The notes under the pieces: model-generated | Seen by the model: the letters and a program-made list of their open reading frames with translations, nothing else | Told to the model about the DNA's origin: nothing | Databases searched by the model: none | Made by a program: the position numbers and the translations under genes | Part shown: positions 37,291 through 49,430 of the stretch, in pieces | Numbering within the stretch: the stretch's first letter is position 1 | How the letters are laid out: each line of letters starts with the position of its first letter | Source of the DNA: Brasenia schreberi | Taxonomy: Eukaryota; Streptophyta; Magnoliopsida; Nymphaeales; Cabombaceae | DNA: 64,000 nucleotides | Assembly: GCA_036023115.1 (NCBI GenBank) | Contig: JAYKKT010000049.1 | Span: 1-64,000, forward strand | Reading direction: 5' to 3'

Positions 37291-38414
37291 CAGCCATGTC
37301 TAGTTGCTACACTTCTTTTATCGTCTTAATTTTCTAAAGTAGATATTTTATTAAAGGTAATGAATTAGTACAGATTGCTTCGTAGAGTTTGCATAAAACC
37401 TCACATTGGGGAGATCCCAGCGAGATGCAATTACAAGGCAAAGCCAAAACAGGTATGTTAAACTGATAGAGAGACACAGGATTAAGACTAAGCGAACCGA
37501 GTGACAAGATGCGCCAGGGAGTGAAAGCATGCAATGCCAAAGCATCCTACTATCCAGCCAAACCCCTCACCTGGTGACACTTGACAATTGGAGGGCATGA
37601 AGGGTTGTTCAACTTGATTTTTTCCATTACATGAGGTCGACAAAGATCGGAGCTCCTTCATTCAGCCGTGACCATGAAAAGGAAGATCTTAATATGAGCA
37701 GGACTTACGAAGATACATGATTCAAAATATTTGAGACGATCCCAGAAAGAAGTTAGCCAACCGGAATGGCAAGGAGTATCCACTTTTATTAAGGCATCTC
37801 AATTTATAAAAAGAGGGTTGATATGAACTGAAGACAATGAATTTCCTCTTCCGTTCTTTCTCTTGAGTTTTTCAGTGGGTGATCCTTCAATTCAGTGATG
37901 TTCCTATTTCCTTTTAAAATTCCATGTGGAATTGACGGTTCCCACCATTTTTCTGATGACGTGAAGTCTTGGAATTCCCAAGCCGAGTAGATCCATGTAT
38001 TAATCAAGGTGATGAAACAGTAGCAACTATGGGAAGAACGTATACCAAATATCTTGAGATGTGACCACTTGAAAGACTTCAAAGAGTTGGCTGGCCATGC
38101 AAATGTTTGGTATGAGAATTAATATGGAAACTAGAAGACGTAAAACACAAAGGACGTTCGTTAGAATACCGATCTAACGGAGCATGTGTGTGGCCACTTT
38201 GGCCTCAACGAAAACATTCACATAATTAAGAAGGTGGGCATCCTTCCTAGATTATATTTACAACAGTTTTTGAAAGTGTTTTTATAGCACGGGTACAAAT
38301 GTGACTTTTTGCCAGGTCCAGTATGCTAAAGGATTCATGCACCTCATTAATTTTCCGGTCACCGAGACTATCAAGTCCATAGGTGTTGTAGATCAAATTA
38401 TCGTTGGAGAATGA
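37291..38414. other. Intergenic, nothing recognised
   Basis: Balanced composition with short open frames on the minus strand (for example 38082-37804), none belonging to a family I know. Confidence 0.45.
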
Positions 38415-38608
38415 ACAAAGCAACCCGGGTCGCTTAACTTGCGGAAGCAACGGAAAGAAGGAGAAGGAGATGAAGAACATGATTTTTCCGGTTACCCTTA
38501 GAGCCTTTTCCATAAGGAAGCTCTATATGTTTCTAGTATTGAATTAATGATGTATATTAACATATACGGTTTATATATTTCTAGGCTTTTTCACTTTCCA
38601 ATGTTTTT
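38415..38608. repeat. Direct repeat C, copy 1
   Basis: About 195 bp matching 40503-40703, starting with ACAAAGcAaCCCGGGTCGCTT and including GAGATGAAGAACATGATTTT and ATATATTTCTAGGCTTTTTC. The two copies flank a copia fragment. Confidence 0.8.
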
Positions 38609-38929
38609 GTCATGGGTTTTCTATTAAAGCTTTTTTCTTGTTGTTGAGAGATGTCCGTTTACTTCAATAAAGAAAAACACTTTTATTTAAAATTTACTTT
38701 TACATTTTAAAAAGTATATCATAAAATCTGAAAAGAGAGTCTTTTTTCTCGTATTTCAAGAACGTGCTTTATTGGGGTCGAAAGTGACTACCAAATAACT
38801 TATATCTCCCATTTGACTACTTGGGCTCAATTATGATACACTAGTTTCCTCCACTATTTTCTGAATTTTCAAGTTATATCGATTTTTGGTTGCAAGTGAA
38901 TTACGAACTAATACCAGTTATGTGGTTTT
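38609..38929. other. AT-rich spacer
   Basis: Non-coding; contains an AATAAA at about 38665 on the plus strand. Possibly copia 3' non-coding sequence. Confidence 0.4.
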
Positions 38930-39900
38930 ACGTAATCTATACATTTTTCTTTCATAACTAACTAAGAGACTAGGCATGTCTCAAACCCATACATGTTACA
39001 TGCTTTGTAAAAAGATCCTCTGAGATACCTTTAATCAAGGGATCAACCAATATATCATTTATCGACATATAAGTTATGAATATCTCAACCTTTTTAAACA
39101 TATCATGACCATAGTGATATTTAACTATTATATGGTTGCTTTTAGAGCTATCAACTTCACTCTTAATCAGAGTTTTGTTGTACTATTATCACAATAAATA
39201 ACAACTGACTTCTTAGCTATATCAAACTTCAAATTATGTATGAGGTAACTTATTCATACGATACTTGTTGGAGACATACTGTAAGCAATATATACAACTT
39301 TGTGTTACATTATTTGATTGTAGGTTTACCTGTTATCATCCTTGCTCCCAACAAAGTCAACATCTGACTATCCTATTACTTTTAGTTCATTTGCTTGAAA
39401 GTATAATTTTAAATCTTTGTTTCTTTAAAACATCTCAAAAAAAATTCACAACTATCTAGTGTTGTGAACTAGGATTACTTTGATATATATTCATAACACC
39501 AACAACAAAGTTAATATGAGATCTTATACACAATATATCATACATTAAGTTACCTACAACATATGCATAAGTAACATTAAACTTGTTTTCCCTCTCACTA
39601 AGACAACCAACCTTACTTAATTTGATCTCTTTAGAAACTTGCGTATTTGAAGGTTTGCAATCACCCATTCTAGATTTCTTGAGGATATAATCAATTTAAC
39701 TCTCTCAAATCAGATAAAGAAGTTTAGACTCTTTGTTATGAGAAATCTCAACACCTAGTATATAGGATGCCTCTTCCATATCCTTCATCTCAAACTTAGA
39801 ATTCAACCCTGACTTTGTTTTAACAATCACTTTATTATTATTCTCAATCAACAATATGACATCTACATATAAAGATAGAATTACAAAGTGGCTTTCACTG
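38930..39900 (-). mobile_element. Decayed Ty1/copia RT end and RNase H
   Basis: On the minus strand: YVDVILLIENNNKV (the YVDD box with the second D changed), EMKDMEEASYILGVEISH, then MGDCKPSNTQVSKEIKLSK and VVGNLMYDILCIRSHINF (39668-39456). Next come the RNase H-like IAKKSVVIYCDNSTTKL and a degenerate DPLIKGISEDLF...MGLR end. Frames are broken throughout. Only the last third of pol is present. Confidence 0.85.
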
Positions 39901-40502
39901 TAGTGAAGGCTTTCATTACAAAAGCTTTGTCAGAGTTTGGTTGAGGCGACTACTTTGTTTGTTTAAGAGAACTCAGAGATAAGTCTTTCCAATGATCTCT
40001 TTTCTCTCTTTGTGATTTGTTTCCACATATTACGATAGAGACGATTTCTTTCTTTGTATTAGTATGTCCTCTGTTCTTTCCTCTTGGTTTATGAAAAACA
40101 AGATTTCTATTTTCTGCGATTGCTATCAAAAACCAATCGTGAACCTTGTTCGACAGATTCGGTTTTCGGCTTGTGACTTTCTCCCTTTTATTTTAAGGTG
40201 CTCTGTATATTTACTGTGACCTGACATCATTAAGCATTGCACATGTACATGATTTGATTACCAAGTTAAAAAAACAAAGTTTATATTTTCTCAAGTAGAG
40301 ATTCTATTAACTTCCTTTAAAGGACAAAAAGCGAATAAGAGCTCTATTAACAAAGAGATGCAGATTCAGTTTTCGCCTTACTCTTTTTCTTTAAACTAAT
40401 AATCTCTCTCTAGAACAGGAGGCGCACTTGTGCTCTGAGCAGCACCAATATGGATGGAGAGGGTCATTAAAAAAAGGACCTGATACTACCATTAGAGTTC
40501 AT
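39901..40502. other. Spacer, nothing recognised
   Basis: No family similarity on either strand. Confidence 0.45.
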
Positions 40503-40703
40503 ACAAAGGACCCCGGGTCGCTTGATGGCGCGCGAAAGCCAAGCCGAGGACGGGAAGGAGGAGGAGATGAAGAACATGATTTTTCTTGTTATTCACGGAG
40601 GGTTTTTCATAGGGAAGCTCTTTCTGTTTCGAGTATTGAATTAATGATGGATGTTAACACACCATTTATATATTTCTAGGCTTTTTCACTTTCTTATGTT
40701 TTT
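40503..40703. repeat. Direct repeat C, copy 2
   Basis: Second copy of 38415-38608. It includes a 39-codon open frame on the plus strand (40525-40644, starting MARESQAEDGKEEEMKNM). The corresponding frame in copy 1 lacks the start codon. I do not recognise the peptide. Confidence 0.8.
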
Positions 40704-41084
40704 CCGTCTTGACTTTCCGTTATTTCAAAAAAAGTTGTTGAAAATGACTTTTTTCCAGCAATTAGGAGATAGTGGAGTGTCTTCAGCGGTTTTACATTTA
40801 TTTCCGAGGATTGTTGACTTTTTCCAGTGAACTTTTTTTTGACGAACTTATTCCCACGGTTTTCAGCTATTTCTGGCTGTCATAGCTTTTCCAACAGATT
40901 TGACCATAAAAAATGACAATTTTCGGAACCGCCGGACACCCGGATTTGTAATATGGTTTTGTGGATGATTTCAACTTTTGATGTGAGAGGATTCAACGAG
41001 AATCCAAATGAACCATTTCTCCTAGGTGTAACTGACTTTCGAGGATAGAAAATTTGATATAGAATCCAAAAGGTTGTCTCACGT

Positions 41085-41330
41085 ATGATTATGAAAATAA
41101 TTCTGAACTCATTTGCATTCTGTACTCCTGGAGCTCTTGGTATTGCTTGTGAAAATAATTCTGGACGAGTTGTGAAGAAAAACCGCGATAGTCAGTCAAT
41201 ATCGGGAGCTCTTGGTATTGCTTTACAGCTCTCACACTGCTCAGACATTGTGGTGCTTTCAATCATCCTGAGGTTGACCGAGTCTCAGTTGCATACGAGA
41301 GCTCTTGGTATTGCTTTTGCTGTGATGTAA
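41085..41330 (+). repeat. Open frame with an exact 18-mer repeated three times
   Basis: GAGCTCTTGGTATTGCTT occurs at 41131-41148, 41206-41223 and 41299-41316, always in the same frame (ALGIA). The spacings are 75 and 93 bp, both multiples of three, and the sequence between copies is different. The frame is open for 81 codons and ends at a TAA overlapping a GTAAGT. Unknown; it could be a decayed exon. Confidence 0.5.
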
Positions 41331-41339
41331 GTTTGCTGT

Positions 41340-42410
41340 TGTTTAGTACTGTCATACTGCACATGCATGCATCTGAGGCTGGTTTGGCGAGTTTTGTTTT
41401 AATATTTATCACATATTGCTTCAGTTGCTTCGATTCATTGAATCGTTTACCTGTACTCTTCCTATTTAGAGGAGGGATTTTACGTTAAATACAGTGTTTT
41501 AATTCTCTTTGTTATTTTAATAGTTGACTGCATCTTATTTTGTTATTGCCGAGGTTAGGTTTAGGCACTTCATTAGTCATTGAATATATGTTTGACGTAT
41601 CATCTTTATGCCTCAAAAAAATCTTTTAGGCTGTTCATTCCATAAACATGAATATGGTCTTTCTCCTTTTCTCAGTCCGCATCTGGCCCCCGATTAGATT
41701 ATATCTGTAGATAGAAATTTCAACAATTTCTCGGGAACATTTTTTTTTTGCATTTTACAGAGTCAGATGGAAGAAGGTTTTCTAGAGAAGGAAAACACAG
41801 CAATACATTATTTGCTGTGCTTCCACCCTGATATTATTTCTATAGTTCTGCTGCACAGGTTACTTGTTAACAGCAAGACACACATCTTGTTAAGACACGC
41901 GAAAGAGATTGCAGTATGATCATGACGACAATGGATATGCAATCAATAAAGTATACTAATTCTTACAATCCATCGTATTAAATTTTTTGAGTAGGTTTAA
42001 TGCATGTTTTCTCATGAAACAAAAATACCATCATAAGTTTGTTTAATATAAAAACTCAAGAAAAAATACAATAGACCCAAATCAATCACTTTAAATTCAT
42101 CTATTGTGTCTTTTTAAATTTCTTAATAAGCTTGACAAATGAACTCATACCGTCTACATAATCACTCATGTCACTACCATTCACCTTTATATATAAAGTT
42201 GGTTCATTGTCATTTATTTTAAAATTATTTTGATGAAGATATGTATTTAACTATCTTCAACCAATAAAGTTTTTTTCTTTTCCTTTAACAATAAATACCT
42301 GCAGTTGCTTAACAAAAGCTTACTCATTTAAGTAACCATTTCAAAATATAGATTTTGCATCAAATAGGAATACTTTACAATCAAAGTGAGCTGCTAATCA
42401 TACATTATCC
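41340..42410. other. Intergenic, nothing recognised
   Basis: AT-rich with no coding similarity. Confidence 0.5.
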
Positions 42411-42900
42411 GATTAGGGATGTTCATGGGACAGGGATGTCTCGTGGGGTCCCACTCCAAATGGGGTGGATTCGGGGGACCGGTATAGATTTGGGGCCTGA
42501 GTCGGGGCAGATCCAGGGCGATCCCTGTAGGGATTGGGATGGGGACTTACTCCGCGGATCCCTCGCTCCCCGCCCTGCGAACCCGCTTCGTAGATCTGAT
42601 TCGAAAATAATCTTCGTGGATATGGAATAGGGATGTTGAGTGAAGTTCCCCCATTTTGTTTTCCCTTCCACCCTCCCATTCTCCTTACGAATATCTTCTC
42701 AGGATTTCAAGAAACCCTAAGCGGCTCCGCTCCCGGTGGTGTGCCGCTGCTTCCTCCGGCCATTTGTGACGATCTCTACACTCTTCTCTGCCAAAAGAAG
42801 AAAAGGTCTTCTCGAGATCGATGGTCGTCTTTGATTGATCACAACCTCCTATGAACACCCTGGTCGATACGAGAACACCACCATCGTATGGATTCACCTT
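42411..42900. other. GC-rich island, nature unknown
   Basis: About 42415-42630 is rich in GGGGA/GGGAT words and stands out against AT-rich surroundings. 42640-42900 is mixed. Open frames on both strands overlap here, which is a composition effect. The G-rich part may be the inner end of a non-autonomous transposon, but termini are not visible. Confidence 0.35.
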
Positions 42901-43867
42901 CTCCGTTCTCTTACTTCAGCAACAAACACCTACTACTATGCAATCAGATCAAACCTGGTGTTTCGATACTGAAAATTGTTGTAATATGTATTGGAAAAGA
43001 TAAAAGAAAATAATAGAGAGAAATGAAATATATACTAAAAAAATTTACGAACAAAAAGTAAGAGAAAGCTTCTACTATGCACACCCTGCAACTTTTAAAA
43101 CACCATCCCACAACTTTTAGAACTCCTAAAGCATCACACCCAAAAATGAAAACTATTTCCTTAACTAGCTAACCATAACCCATATAATACATGGGGATCA
43201 AGAGTGTTGTCATCGTGCAGTTCGGAGCAACATGCTTCGCTTTTCTAAGGGCTATATAGATAGTATCACATACCGTGCCTCATTTTGTAGGTAAGTTCCA
43301 TTGCGGACATGGAAGTTTGACTGTTCAGTTGTTTCCAGCCATCAATCATCATGTCCTCTGTTAATTCCACGTTATTTAATTTCTTTACTACGGGGAAGTT
43401 CTTCATGTTGAAAAGTGATTCAGAAAGAAAATTAATGTTTTATTATTGCGGGCCCCTTTTCGGGTTATTTGGATCATGGGTTATTGGTCTTACTTTTTTC
43501 TTAAGTAGTTTCTTTTATGTTTGGTCGGTTGTTTTCTTTCTTCCTTCCTTTTTTTTTTGACTATTAGAAAGACCAAAAAAATTTCTAAGCAATATCCGCC
43601 TCTGCAAGATCCAGTATCTTAGTTGGGCTCCACCCGCACTGTATACTTTTAATCAAAAGTTAAATTTTACAAATAAAACAAACTATGCAGCATAAAGGAC
43701 TTGAACACATTTAGTTTCACAAACAAGGGAGCAATAGTTAAAACTTAAAACAAATACGGTAAATAATAGTTTAACAAACACATTTAGTTTCATAAAAACG
43801 GTAACTAGTTTGTAAATATCTGCTAATGATTGGAATTTTAATGACTTGCTCATTGATTTGATCATAT
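42901..43867. other. Intergenic, nothing recognised
   Basis: No coding similarity; T-rich near 43490-43560. Confidence 0.45.
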
Positions 43868-44520
43868 TCTATATTATGTATGGATTTTGATGTCATCCTA
43901 GAGATGAAATGGTTGACTCAATATGCTCTAGTAATTGATTGTGAATGAAAATGAATCACTTTCTTCATATCGAGACAACTTCCATTGACACTCCAGAGTC
44001 AACCTATAAGTCACCTGACTATATTTATGCCTGCCATGAGAGCCTTACGTCACTTCAAAGAAAGTTGTGAAGGTAAATATAGCACTTAGGACAGATAAAG
44101 AAGAAGTGAATCTCGAGGATAATTATATCATGAGGGAGTTTCTAGAGGTTTTTCAAGATGATCTTCTAGGATTTTCTCTAAAATGAGAAGTTGAATTTAC
44201 AATTGACTTACAACCAAGTGCTCAATCAATTTCTAAGGCACCTATATGATGTCACTTGCTCAACTGAAAGAATTGCAAGCTCAGTTATAGGAGTTATTAA
44301 AAAAAGATTTTATTAAGCCGATTATATTTCTTTGAGGTGCACCTATCTTTTTCTTTTTCATAAAGAAGGATAAATCTTTATGCCTCTGTATTGATTATTG
44401 TAAATTGAATCATGTCATGATCAAGCATAAGTACCTTTATCGAGGATAAATGATTTGTTCGATCAGTTGCACAATGCAAGTGTGTTTTCTCATATAGAAC
44501 ATTGTAGAAGTAAATATAAG
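43868..44520 (+). mobile_element. Decayed Ty3/gypsy fragment, copy 1 (protease end to RT start)
   Basis: Plus strand: FDVILEMKWLTQYALVIDC (protease C-terminal region), then REFLEVFQDDLLGFS and EVEFTIDLQPSAQSISKAP (the segment before RT), then a frameshifted RT start (FIKKDKSLCLCIDYCKLNHV). From 44047 onward it is nearly identical to 55325-55790, sharing the same stop codons and frameshifts. Confidence 0.85.
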
Positions 44521-44706
44521 CATAGATAATTTATGTAAAGTTTTGTCAGAGGCAGAATACTATTTGTGAGGTACCATTCAGTTACTTAATGAATGAAACT
44601 TCTTTAAGGTTCTTCAATATAATTACTTATGATAGTTGTTGCATAGAACCGAGGGATCCTACTAAGCCAAGCATGAACTAATGCATCTCCATGAACTAAA
44701 TGCCAA
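44521..44706. other. Spacer with left target-site duplication of the SINE
   Basis: The left copy of the 17-bp duplication (CATGAACTAAATG plus CCAA) is at 44690-44706. Confidence 0.6.
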
Positions 44707-44893
44707 CTACTACCTACAACTACAACTAAACCTTTTCCCATACTAGATGGGGTTGACTTTCTTTGTTTTTTATAGAATCCATGTTAAGTCCGACAAAAAT
44801 TTTATTTGGCTGTCGAAAGCCTAACACAACCCTCCTCTTTTTTTCGGGCTTGAAACCAGCCATGCAAGGGTGATCCCTTACATAGGTGGAGTT
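44707..44893 (-). mobile_element. Au-like SINE (187 bp) with target-site duplication
   Basis: Flanked by CATGAACTAAATG at 44690-44702 and 44894-44906 (16 of 17 bp identical when extended). On the minus strand it begins near AACTCCACCTATGTAAGGG, has GGTTTCAAGCCC, which resembles a Pol III B box, and the block GAGGAGGGTTGTGTTAGGC. It ends in GGGAAAAGGTTTAGTTG plus a TTG/TAG-type tail. Length, head and TTG tail fit the plant Au SINE family, by recall of the family hallmarks. Its tail resembles the 3' end of the LINEs in this window, which would supply its retrotransposition enzymes. Confidence 0.7.
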
Positions 44894-44906
44894 CATGAAC
44901 TAAATG

Positions 44907-45728
44907 ACAAATTTGCCATAATTTAGTGTCATATATATAAACAAGATATATATTCATTATAGTATATGAGATTTACATAATCATCCATTTTCTATTATAG
45001 AGTAATATACTATTGAGAAAGATCCCTTATTATACCTTCTAGAGCTATCATTTGATTTCATATGGATGAAGTTGGGGTAAGTTGATCGTAGGAATTATTA
45101 TGAACTCTCTCCTTGTCCCTTACCATACTCCATGTTGTCCTTATTATAGATTTTCATCTCATAAGATTACTTTATAGATAGGAACACTTGTATGCATGTT
45201 CAAGGTTGTCCCTATAAAAAAATATAATTCTTACAACATACATCTATTTTAACATAGTTTATACTCAAATAAGCAATTAACTTATTTGCATCATATTAAA
45301 GTTTGTATCAAATTGCTTGCTATAGAAACATCCTCAAACAGATTTTCAGAGGCCATTGATGAACTTGTTCGATAACTTATGCATACATTTAATTTAAAAT
45401 AAGTGCACGACAAGAAACAAGAGTGAGTATTTTTGACATCTTTGTCATAGTGGTATAGTTGTATTTCCCATAATTTCTTCTATATTCCTCATAGTTTCAC
45501 TATTGATACCTTGAACCTCTAGCATTAAGGGCCATAAGAATCTTGCATCATGTTTGTCATATCACCTATAACATTTTTAGTTACAACTACTCATCGTATT
45601 AGCTCACCATGAAAATGCCATACTATATAGTACTTAAACTGGTCTCGCATAAGATCATTTTCATCACTTCTTTATCAAAAGTCTTATACTATCATACTTC
45701 TAATATAGGTAGTCGTAGTAGAACTTTC
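44907..45728. other. AT-rich spacer, nothing recognised
   Basis: No coding similarity. Confidence 0.45.
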
Positions 45729-47092
45729 ATCAACTCCGCCCATGTAAGGGATCACCCTTGCATTGCCGGTCCCAAGCCCGGATAAAGGAGGAGGGTTGTG
45801 TTAGGCTTCCGACAGTAAGCATAAAACTTCGTCGGATTTTATAACATGGATTACAAAAATTATGAGCATTACTTTGGCGCATCCCCGCCTAGCGATGTGT
45901 TGTAGAGCTGGAATGCAGTAATAAGTAAGTAAGGGTCACTACATTTTCGCCTAAATGTAATCAATTGCAGAGAGGGTCCCTACATCATGGATGAGTGTGG
46001 GTAAAGAAGTTAGTCCTGCTACATTGCCGCCCAAATATAGTAAATAATTTTCAGAAAGGGTCTCCGCATTTTGAATATTGACGGATGCGGAGGGTAAGGA
46101 AGCTAATCCTAGATAATAAGATCCGTATTGGTTCTTGGAATATCGAAACATTATCCGATAAGCTAATGGAGGTGGTAGATACTATGATTCGAAAAAAGAT
46201 TCATATTCTATATTTACAAGAGACAAAATGGGTTGGAGAAAAAGCAAAGGAGATAGAGGATAAAGGTTTTAAATTATTGTACTCAGATAAAGAAAAGGCT
46301 CGAAACGGAGTTCGTATTATCATAAATAAAGATTTAAAGGATAGTGTAGTAGAAACCCCCAAGTAGGACTAGAAGATAGTATAAAGACAACTTTTTGGGA
46401 AGAGTTAGATAAGGTGATTCAAAAGATTCTACAAAAATAGATGATTTGTTTAGGAGGAGACTTAAATGCACATGTCAGTAAAGAGGCATTAGGATATCAA
46501 AGGATTCATGAAAACTTTGGTTTTCGGGATATAAATGAGGAAGGTAGGGAGATTTTAAATTTTGCTATGGCATTTGATCTCTTTATAGTCAATACAATCT
46601 TCAAAAAATGAGATGAACATTTAATTACTTATAACAATGGCTTATCACAAACACAAATTGATTACTTTATTTGTAGAAAAAAAGATAGAGCGTGTTGTAA
46701 AGATTGTAAGGTAATTCCAAGAGACCACCCAACATCGACTTTTAGTTATGGATTTACAAATAAAAAAATGGATAAAGAAGAAAAGAGTGCATTGAAATAT
46801 TTGGACTAAATGGTGGAACCTCAAAAGTTAGAAAGAAGATATATTTAAATAGAAAGTCCTTCAAGAAGATGTTTGGAATTATGTTGGTACCCCATGATAT
46901 GTGGAACAATATGGCTATAAATATTAGGAAAGTGGCGAAAGATGTGTTATGTGTATCTAAGGAAGGTGTATCGGCACAAAAAGAAGCTTGGTGGTGGAGT
47001 GAAGTAGTGCAAAATAAAATCAAGGCAAAGAGGGCATGTTACAAATTACATTATGCTAAGAAAACTAGTAAAACTTTAGAGGCTTATAAGAA

Positions 47093-47760
47093 AGCAAAGA
47101 AGGAAGCGAAAAAAGCCGTGAGTGATGCAAAAGCTAAAATTTGAGAGGATTTATATAAAAAACTCAACTCAAAAAAGGGTGAAAGAGATATTTTTAAGAT
47201 AGCTAGGGCTAGAGATAAGAAAACTAAAGATTTTAATTATGCTAGATGCATCAAGGACGAGGATGAAAAAATTCTAGTAGCAAATAATGATATAAGAAAT
47301 TGATGGGAAAACTATTTTTATAAGCTTTTTAATGAAAATAAAGATACTAGTATTAGCTTAGGAGAGTTAGCTAAATCAGAAAAGTATAGAAACCACAATT
47401 TCTACCGACGTATTTAAAAGAATGAAAGCAAAGAGGAAAGCGAAAAAAGCCGTGAGTGATGCAAAAGCTAAAATCTGAGAGGATTTATATAAAAAACTCA
47501 ACTCAAAAAAGGGTGAAAGAGATATTTTTAAGATAGCTAGGGCTAGAGATAAGAAAACTAAAGATTTTAATTATGCTAGATGCATCAAGGACGAGGATGA
47601 AAAAATTCTAGTAGCAAATAATGATATAAGAAATTGATGGAAAAACTATTTTTATAAGCTTTTTAATGAAAATAAAGATACTAGTATTAGCTTAGGAGAG
47701 TTAGCCAAATCAGAAAAGTATAGAAACCACAATTTCTACAGACGAATTTAAAAGAATGAA
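47093..47760 (+). repeat. 334-bp tandem duplication inside the LINE
   Basis: 47093-47426 and 47427-47760 are nearly identical, with only a handful of differences. Because both copies already contain the same stop codons, the duplication happened after the LINE had died. Confidence 0.92.
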
Positions 47761-49023
47761 GTCAAAGAGCCTCTTAAACATATAAAGGGTGGTAAATCGG
47801 TAAGACCAAACAATATTCCTATAGAAGTTTGGAAAATCCTATGAGAAATAAGAATCACTTGGTTCACAAGATTATTTAATAAAGTATGAAGAAACCAAAA
47901 GATGCCCAAGGAATGGAGAGCGAGCATACTTATACTCATATATAAGAACAAGGGAGACATTCATAATTGTGCGAATTATCGGGGTATCTAGTTAATGAAC
48001 CATACTATGAAATTGTGGAAAAGAATTATCGAACGTAGGCTAAGAAAGGTATCAAGTATAACAGAGAACCAATTTAGATTCATGCAAGGCTGATCTACTG
48101 TTGAAGTGATTCACCTTTTGAGACATCTTGTGAAATATTTTAGAGCAAAAAAAAAGACCTTCACATGATATTTATTAATCTAGAAAAAACTTTCGATAGG
48201 GTATTGAAGTAGGTTCTTTGGAGAACCTTGGAAAAAAGAGGTATCCCATTGACAAATATAAACCTTATAAGGGACATGTACGATAGTGCAAAAACATGTA
48301 TGAGGACTCATGAAGGAATGACAAACTTCTTTGAAGTTAATATTGGGTTACATCAATGATCAACTTTAAGTCTATATTTATTTATAATGGTGATTGATGA
48401 GTTAACAAAACATATTCAAGAACATTGTATTAGTGAAGGAGTCTAAGGAAAATGTTAATAGAAAATTGGAACTATGAAGAGAAACATTAGAAAACAAAGG
48501 CCTCCGACTTAGTAGAACAAAGACAGAATATATGGAATGTAAGTTTGACCATTTGGTTACCTTAGAGGACATTGAAATTAAAATTGGCACACATTGCATC
48601 CCCCAAAAAGAAAGTTTTAAATACATAGGGTTAATTTTTCAGAGTGATGGAAGAATTGATGGAGATGTTACGCATAGAATTAATGCTAGTTGGTTAAAAT
48701 GGAGAGGAGTATCAGACATTCTTTGTGATAAGAAGATACCATTAAAGTTAAAAGGTAAATATTATAGAGCAGCAATTAGGCTTGCCATATTTTATGGTTC
48801 TGAGTGTTGGGCAGTTAATCATCAACATGTATAAAAGATGTATGTAACAGAAATTAAGATGTTGAGATGAATGAGTGATCATGCAACAAAAGACCGTATA
48901 CATAATGAGGTTATTAGAAAGAAATTAGGAGTGACACCAATAGAGGAAAAAATGAGAGAATATCGTTTAAGATGGCTTGGACATATAGAAAGAAGATCAA
49001 AAGAAGAACCTATAAGAAAGTAT

Positions 49024-49345
49024 CACAATAACAACAACAACTAAGCCTTTTCCCATATGAGATGGGGTCGGCTACATGGATTCTTTGTTTCCACAGATCC
49101 CTATCGTGTGCCATGTTAGTAGTTAACTCACAATAAGCTAGATCATTCTTTATTGTTTCTTTCCAACACTTTTGTAGTCGTCCTCTAGCTCTTTTAACAC
49201 TTTCCAAATTTATTTTTTCATACCTTCTTACATATATGGGATCACGCATTGCGAGTCCCAAGCCCGAATAAAGGAAGAGGGTTGTGTTAGGTTTCCGATA
49301 ACCAGCGTAAAACTTCATCGGATTTTATAACATGGATTACAAAAA
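49024..49345 (-). mobile_element. Nested LINE insertion with inverted 5' part and target-site duplication
   Basis: The insert interrupts the plus-strand LINE and is flanked by AACCTATAAGAAAGTAT (ending 49023) and AACCTGTAAGAAAGTAT (ending 49360), 16 of 17 bp identical. 49024-49234 is the LINE 3' end in minus orientation with a (GTT)n tail. 49235-49345 is the head block in plus orientation, that is, inverted relative to the tail. This matches an insertion with 5' inversion, as produced by twin priming in other LINEs. Confidence 0.8.
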
Positions 49346-49430
49346 CCTGTAAGAAAGTATGAAAAACTAAATTTGGAAAGTATTAAAAGAACTAGAGGAC
49401 GACCACAAAAGTGTTGGAAAAAAACAATAA

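Larger units (their letters stand above)
45729..49430 (+). mobile_element. RTE-like LINE, near full length but dead
   Basis: The 5' region (45729-46084) includes a head block shared with the SINE at 44.7 kb. The endonuclease follows (IRIGSWNIETLSDKLMEVVD, then ILYLQETKW at 46113-46366; later GGDLNAHV and the YNNGLSQTQIDYF and RDHPTS blocks). Next come a linker (WWWSEVVQNKIKAKRACYK) and RT (KEWRASILILIYKNKGDIHN, ENQFRFMQG). The RT active-site block is partly deleted: after a frameshifted LHQ-SL-LYLF region the ADD motif is missing near 48415. The C terminus (KMREYRLRWLGHIERRSKEE) is at about 48950. It contains a 334-bp tandem duplication and a nested insertion (49024-49345), and is cut off at about 49430. 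Many stops. Confidence 0.9.

Noticed and set aside
38415..40703. Direct repeats C as LTRs of the copia fragment between them
   Set aside because: They are only about 200 bp, do not start with TG or end with CA at clear borders, and no polypurine tract or primer-binding site adjoins them.
49010..49318. 102-codon minus-strand frame that could be a fused LINE peptide
   Set aside because: Its first part reads the head block in antisense, so it is a chance frame across the inversion junction, not a fused protein.
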